In this document: positions 44,301 through 47,588 of the stretch, in pieces
Layout: the number at the start of each line of letters is the position of its first letter
Position numbering within the stretch: the stretch's first letter is position 1
Assembly (NCBI RefSeq): GCF_000003815.2
Contig: NC_049979.1
Coordinates: 16,366,900 to 16,414,487, forward strand
Reading direction: 5' to 3'
Source: Branchiostoma floridae
Taxonomy: Eukaryota; Chordata; Leptocardii; Amphioxiformes; Branchiostomatidae
Length of the DNA: 47,588 nt
Translations under genes and position numbers: made by a program
The notes under the pieces: generated by a model
Told to the model about the DNA's origin: nothing
Database searches by the model: none
The model's input: only the letters and a program-made list of their open reading frames with translations

Positions 44301-47183
44301 AACAAACACAATTGAAAACAGATAATCCTGAGGTAAACACCATTATCCCACCTTAAGCCTATTACTAGCATTAGCTGGCTTCATTATGTCACCCCTTTGT
44401 GTCGGAATACCGGTAGACTTTAGTTGTAAGACAGTAAGCATAAGCAAGATATTGACAACTTTAATGTATAACTACAAAGGCATTCAATGAGGTCAAGAAG
44501 AGATAGATGATGGAGGATATTATATCTAGAGGGTAGCAAAAGATAGTTTTTTTCTTCTGAAAGAAAATTAGAATGCATTAACACTAATTACACATAATAC
44601 TGAATAATCATCACACAATTTTCTGCTTATTTTGAACTGTTTAAGTCTGCCGTATACTATGATAATAAATGCAATCTGTCTTCCTCTTATTGTTGAAAAA
44701 CTTTGCTTGTAGTCATATTTGATTTATCAAATCAACAAGAGACTAAAAGATGAATTGAAATTCAGCCAAAGGTTTGAATTTTTTTCGTCTTTGTGCCATA
44801 ACGTTTTTTTTCTCTCACCGAAGGAGAGCACTCATACTTAACGGTACCTAAAACCCTTAGCTTAGAAGATTCTCTTAAACAATGGCCAAAATTCAAATTT
44901 TCCTCCCAGCATGTACCGTTAGCAGTTGTACAAAAGAGCAGGATGTTGTAAAATGGCGGATCTTGCAGGCCGAGTGGCGTGAAATGTGGCGTTACAGCTG
45001 AAGCCCTCTCCAGGACAGCTGAGCCTATTGATACATCTTGTGAGGAGCAGACAAGTACTTGAGCCTGCGTCCTGGATCAAAGTGCTCGGGATCCAAAGCA
45101 TGGAGGGTCTTTTGTCCATTATCAGCACCTGTGCTGTAATTTGGTAACTTAATCCAGGCAAGCTGATGCAGCTACGTCACGTTTCAATCCCCCCAGCCGC
45201 GTGGCCTTTTATAATTACCATTGTCCAGCCAAATTTTCTCCATTGTTTCCCTACTTTTATCAGGAATACACTTTACTATTAAAAGTGAGGCCCTGTTGCA
45301 TGTCTACTATTCTTTAGTTTAGAAGGTGGGCATGCATATGCATAACTGGCAATTTTCCGATTTCTACTAAGAAAATTAAGAAGAATACTAAGTGAGGACC
45401 GAAAGTTCCCTGGGTCTGATAAAGTAGAATAAATTTACAAATGGTGACTTATCAGACCAACGTACTTATCAGACACATGTATTATTACTTACATGTTTGT
45501 TACACAGTGAACATCCAGAAAAACCATGGGCAAGTGCCTTCCAAAATGCCTGTCTAATTGTCCATAGTTTGTCCAGTAGTAGCACTGTTGCGGCGATTTA
45601 CCTTATAACAAACAATTTTACCTGAATCATCAACATAGCACACGTATGCAATCAGATAGAGCTATCACTTCTTGTATCTGCTAAACTTTTCTTGCATTAA
45701 AACATATGGTATAGCTTCCATTAATGTCAAATAAGCGGTAATTATGAGCACTCATCAAATAGATAATTGTTACATTATCAGGTAATGAGGCATCTGAAGG
45801 AGCAAATATTTGCTTAACCTCATTACAAGCAACACCTACAAATGCAGTTTCTCACCTCACCAGGTTCAGGCTATATCTCCAACACACTGTCTATCCTCTT
45901 CTTTGTCTTCTTCTAACACATATTCTACAAACTGGCTTAACACTCCAAATCTCTAGTATTTCCAGCTCCTTGTAAGGACAGAGTTCCCACACTAACCTCC
46001 TTCTCCTCCAGACGTGCCCGGTACTCTGTGGAGATGTGCTTGACCTGCAGCTCAGCTGCCTCCGCCTTTTCTTCCAGCTCTGCATTGACCAGCTTAAGTC
46101 GATCACACTGGAAACGGGCACAGGAAAGAGACTGTGGATCAATTCACTTCAACACAACCATAAGCATCAGTTGATATATACATCTAAAAAACTTACTACA
46201 ACAAACATATGACAACATACCACCCCTCCTGAAAACAAAGTAACGGATCTGGCATGGTTGCTTGTGGTGGCCAAACTAACATGACCAGTCAAGGCGCTCT
46301 CCTGACTGCAACTGAAACATAGCCCCCGAGCAGCGGCAACATCTGTATGTCTGAGAACAGGATGTGAATCTGTCACCTGACTTCTGACCAATGAGACTGC
46401 AGCCCTGAACGGTGCTTAGCAAAGCGGCAAAGCATGTGAAGAACCCCAGTCAATAGGTAAGTACCTGTCCTTGTGGGTGCAGCTACAGGGGAGGCGGCTA
46501 CCATGGTAATCTGGGCAACAATGCATTACTATCTTGCTGGTGCTTGGTGACTTAACAGAGCCTGCATGCTCTAGTATGCCAAATCAATGCTAACAGGAAA
46601 GTTGGCAACATTTTATTGGCTTGAAGCAAACTCTTCAGCATAATTGCATATTGAAGCATTCTTATCATGGTATAATGACACTTATGACGGCCATATTGTC
46701 TTAACATACACGTGGCCATCACGTTCTGAAATCACGTCTGGAATCACTAGAATTTTTTCCAAGTAATAAGTCTTGATTTTTATTTGCTTAGTGCTTTCAA
46801 GAATTGCAAATCATCTGGTAATATCATGGTTTCTTACTTACCGCTTACATATGCTTTATTAATCTTTTCTTTTTCTTTGTCCATTAGTTTGACATGCATT
46901 GGATTGGCTGCATAAATGTACATGTATGTAGCTATGGAAACTATGCAACTTAGGCTTTTCCATTATTCTTATATGAATGGAATATGATTTCATGTCTTGA
47001 AGTTCAGAAACATGAGTTCAGTTTGTGGAGAGGAAGGGACAGAAAAGGAAATGTTGAAGTGCATTATTTGAAGAGCATAGTATCCACAAAGGCTGTCTAA
47101 ACTCACCTCTGCAGACTGCGTCAGGACAGCAGCTTCCAGGTTCTGAATCTTGGACTTGGCTAAGCGTAGTTCTGTGTCGACAT
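31011..47183 (-). CDS. TRIP11: TRIP11 / GMAP-210 golgin, 5' end beyond the window
   Basis: Long coiled-coil tether of the cis-Golgi that captures vesicles and binds ARF1 through its C-terminal GRAB domain. Exons, 5' to 3': 47183-47107, 46107-45997, 43906-43667, 43280-42968, 42664-42561, 41983-41849, 41522-41337, 41008-40909, 40706-40405, 40275-40120, 39964-39827, 39615-39540, 39230-36382, 36168-36097, 35776-35655, 35389-35226, 34806-34703, 34531-34432, 32362-32281, 32013-31899, 31639-31517, 31349-31011. Together they give about 2001 residues; human is about 1979 in total. Conserved blocks include [67 protein letters not shown] and FVKFLETES. The first exon or exons, with the membrane-curvature-sensing N-terminus of the family, are not in the window. 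All junctions seen are GT-AG and frame-consistent. Confidence 0.95.
32363..34431 (-). other. TRIP11: Long TRIP11 intron (2.07 kb)
   Basis: Begins GTGAGTGG after the exon ending at 34432 and ends GTCCCTGCAG before 32362. AT-rich, with several ACATGTA words. No coding potential or clear mobile element recognised. Confidence 0.75.
34432..36168 (-). other. TRIP11: TRIP11 C-terminal coiled coil before GRAB (5 exons)
   Basis: Exons 36168-36097, 35776-35655, 35389-35226, 34806-34703 and 34531-34432 follow the human protein segment by segment ([63 protein letters not shown]). This part is more conserved than the middle coiled coil. Confidence 0.9.
35109..35128. repeat. 20-bp perfect palindrome with 9-bp arms
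   Basis: GCATTACATACATGTAATGC, at the end of a run of ACATGTA-type words (35080-35128) in a TRIP11 intron. Probably an expansion of the genome-wide ACATGTA motif and not a specific site. Confidence 0.8.
36382..39230 (-). other. TRIP11: TRIP11 giant coiled-coil exon, 2849 nt
   Basis: One uninterrupted exon encoding about 950 residues of almost continuous heptad repeats, from [13 protein letters not shown] to [10 protein letters not shown]. It starts with two bases of a split codon and ends in phase 0 at CAG|GTGAGT. The block around 37150-37290 ([12 protein letters not shown] and DTLLQVLQ) is the best match to human TRIP11. A single very large central exon also exists in the vertebrate gene, as I recall, so the structure appears ancient. 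Confidence 0.92.
39540..43280 (-). other. TRIP11: TRIP11 middle coiled coil (9 exons)
   Basis: Heptad-rich sequence in nine small exons. The 302-bp exon 40706-40405 interrupts the helix with a Ser/Asp/Thr-rich, probably disordered segment ([18 protein letters not shown]). The 138-bp exon 39964-39827 is strongly Gln/Leu/Glu-rich ([16 protein letters not shown]). Weakly conserved in sequence compared with the vertebrate protein, but the coiled-coil character is kept. Confidence 0.85.
41163..41301. mobile_element. 139-bp MITE with TA target duplication
   Basis: The left end AAGGGACTCTTTTTACACA matches the reverse complement of the right end, AAGAGACTCTTTTTACACA, at 18 of 19 positions. TA dinucleotides flank both sides (41161-41162 and 41302-41303). 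Short length, no coding capacity and TA duplication make it a Tc1/mariner-type miniature element. It sits in a TRIP11 intron only 36 bp from the donor side of the exon ending at 41337. Confidence 0.75.
43907..45996 (-). other. TRIP11: TRIP11 intron (2.09 kb) with possible internal regulatory patches
   Basis: Between exons 46107-45997 and 43906-43667. It contains AAAATGGCGGA at 44950-44960 (a YY1-type site on the plus strand), a small inverted GGTCTGATAA/TTATCAGACC pair at 45413-45458, and a weak inverted repeat (GGTGGGAT near 44266, ATCCCACC near 44345). No exon recognised. Confidence 0.6.
45413..45475. promoter_or_regulatory. Cluster of three TGATAA/TTATCA sites
   Basis: GGTCTGATAA at 45413-45422, TTATCAGACC at 45449-45458 (exact inversion of the first) and ACTTATCAGACA at 45464-45475. 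The shared core TGATAA fits GATA-factor binding. Regulatory use is speculative. Confidence 0.3.
45998..47106 (-). other. TRIP11: TRIP11 intron at the right of the window (excluding exon 46107-45997)
   Basis: Positions 46108-47106 lie between two TRIP11 exons. A GC-richer patch around 46250-46510 carries a CCAAT word (near 46389) but no convincing exon or promoter. The remainder is AT-rich. Confidence 0.55.
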
Positions 47184-47588
47184 CTGGAACACAACACAGA
47201 AATCACTGCAATGGTTACAGCAACTTACACGGGTAGAAGAACCCAGCTTTTACATAACAATAGAGCTGCAAGTTAGGTAACTGTACATACATGAATGTCT
47301 GTATGGAGCTGGCTTGAACTAATATAACAATAATGTTCTATTTACAAATGTAGTAACTTCACTTAAGACAATGAATAACACACAGTAAGTTAGTAAGTAT
47401 TTGTCTACAGTACCAAATATAGCTCAAACATGTGGCCTTGAAAACATAATTTTCATAAATTCTATGCCTATTACTATCTCAGTATATCTGTAAATCTGAT
47501 GCATTTAGAGGGTTAATCTTTATTTCAGCTGAAAATGCTGAGACACATTTGAAGACAAAGTTAGCATCCAGAATAAAGCTACCATCTC

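Larger units (their letters stand above)
43667..47183 (-). other. TRIP11: TRIP11 N-terminal coiled coil and conserved acidic motif (3 exons)
   Basis: The exons at 47183-47107 and 46107-45997 encode the beginning of the coiled coil ([20 protein letters not shown], close to human EEKHEASEIQIKQQSTSYR). The 240-bp exon 43906-43667 breaks into a Ser/His/Asp-rich non-helical loop and then the strongly conserved [18 protein letters not shown] block. The first visible exon starts with two bases of a split codon, so at least one more exon lies to the right. Confidence 0.9.

Noticed and set aside
46167-46391. Possible extra TRIP11 exon or alternative first exon on the minus strand
   Set aside because: The reading frame does not resemble the family, and the flanking exons already join in phase with continuous similarity to vertebrate TRIP11.

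Overview
The window looks like nuclear DNA of an invertebrate chordate, most probably an amphioxus (Branchiostoma). It has compact, intron-dense genes with GT-AG introns of about 0.2-2 kb. Non-coding DNA is AT-rich and full of ACATGTA-type words, several short inverted-repeat transposons are present, and the proteins align almost exon by exon with vertebrate orthologues. The species call is an inference. Three runs of N (100, 998 and 130 bases) show that this is draft assembly.

Layout. 1-9.1 kb: no gene supported; a long palindromic Tc1/mariner-type element (1768-2912), a MULE-like element with perfect 9-bp target duplications (6465-7116), and two gaps. 9.1-12.25 kb (+): a three-exon gene for a 214-residue four-transmembrane protein that I cannot assign to a family. 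12.35-20.67 kb (-): NVL, a nucleolar tandem-AAA ATPase of 60S ribosome assembly; 22 exons seen, one lost in the 130-N gap. 20.7-28.97 kb (+): COG7, a lobe B subunit of the conserved oligomeric Golgi complex; 24 coding exons plus an inferred start exon. 29.1-47.6 kb (-): TRIP11 (GMAP-210), a golgin tether; 22 exons, with the 5' end beyond the right edge.

Arrangement. NVL and COG7 are head to head, with start codons about 285 bp apart, so they probably share a bidirectional promoter. The four-TM gene converges on NVL, and COG7 converges on TRIP11, with poly(A) signals only about 100-190 bp apart in each pair. COG7 and TRIP11 both act in tethering vesicles at the Golgi. NVL acts in the nucleolus and has no obvious functional link to them.

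I reconstructed all splice junctions by hand from GT/AG sites, codon phase and similarity to remembered vertebrate orthologues. Every listed junction keeps the reading frame. I found no previously undescribed multi-gene system. The more notable points are the transposon structures, the orphan four-TM protein, the Golgi gene pair, a GC-AG intron, a 2.85-kb coding exon and the NVL exon hidden by a gap.
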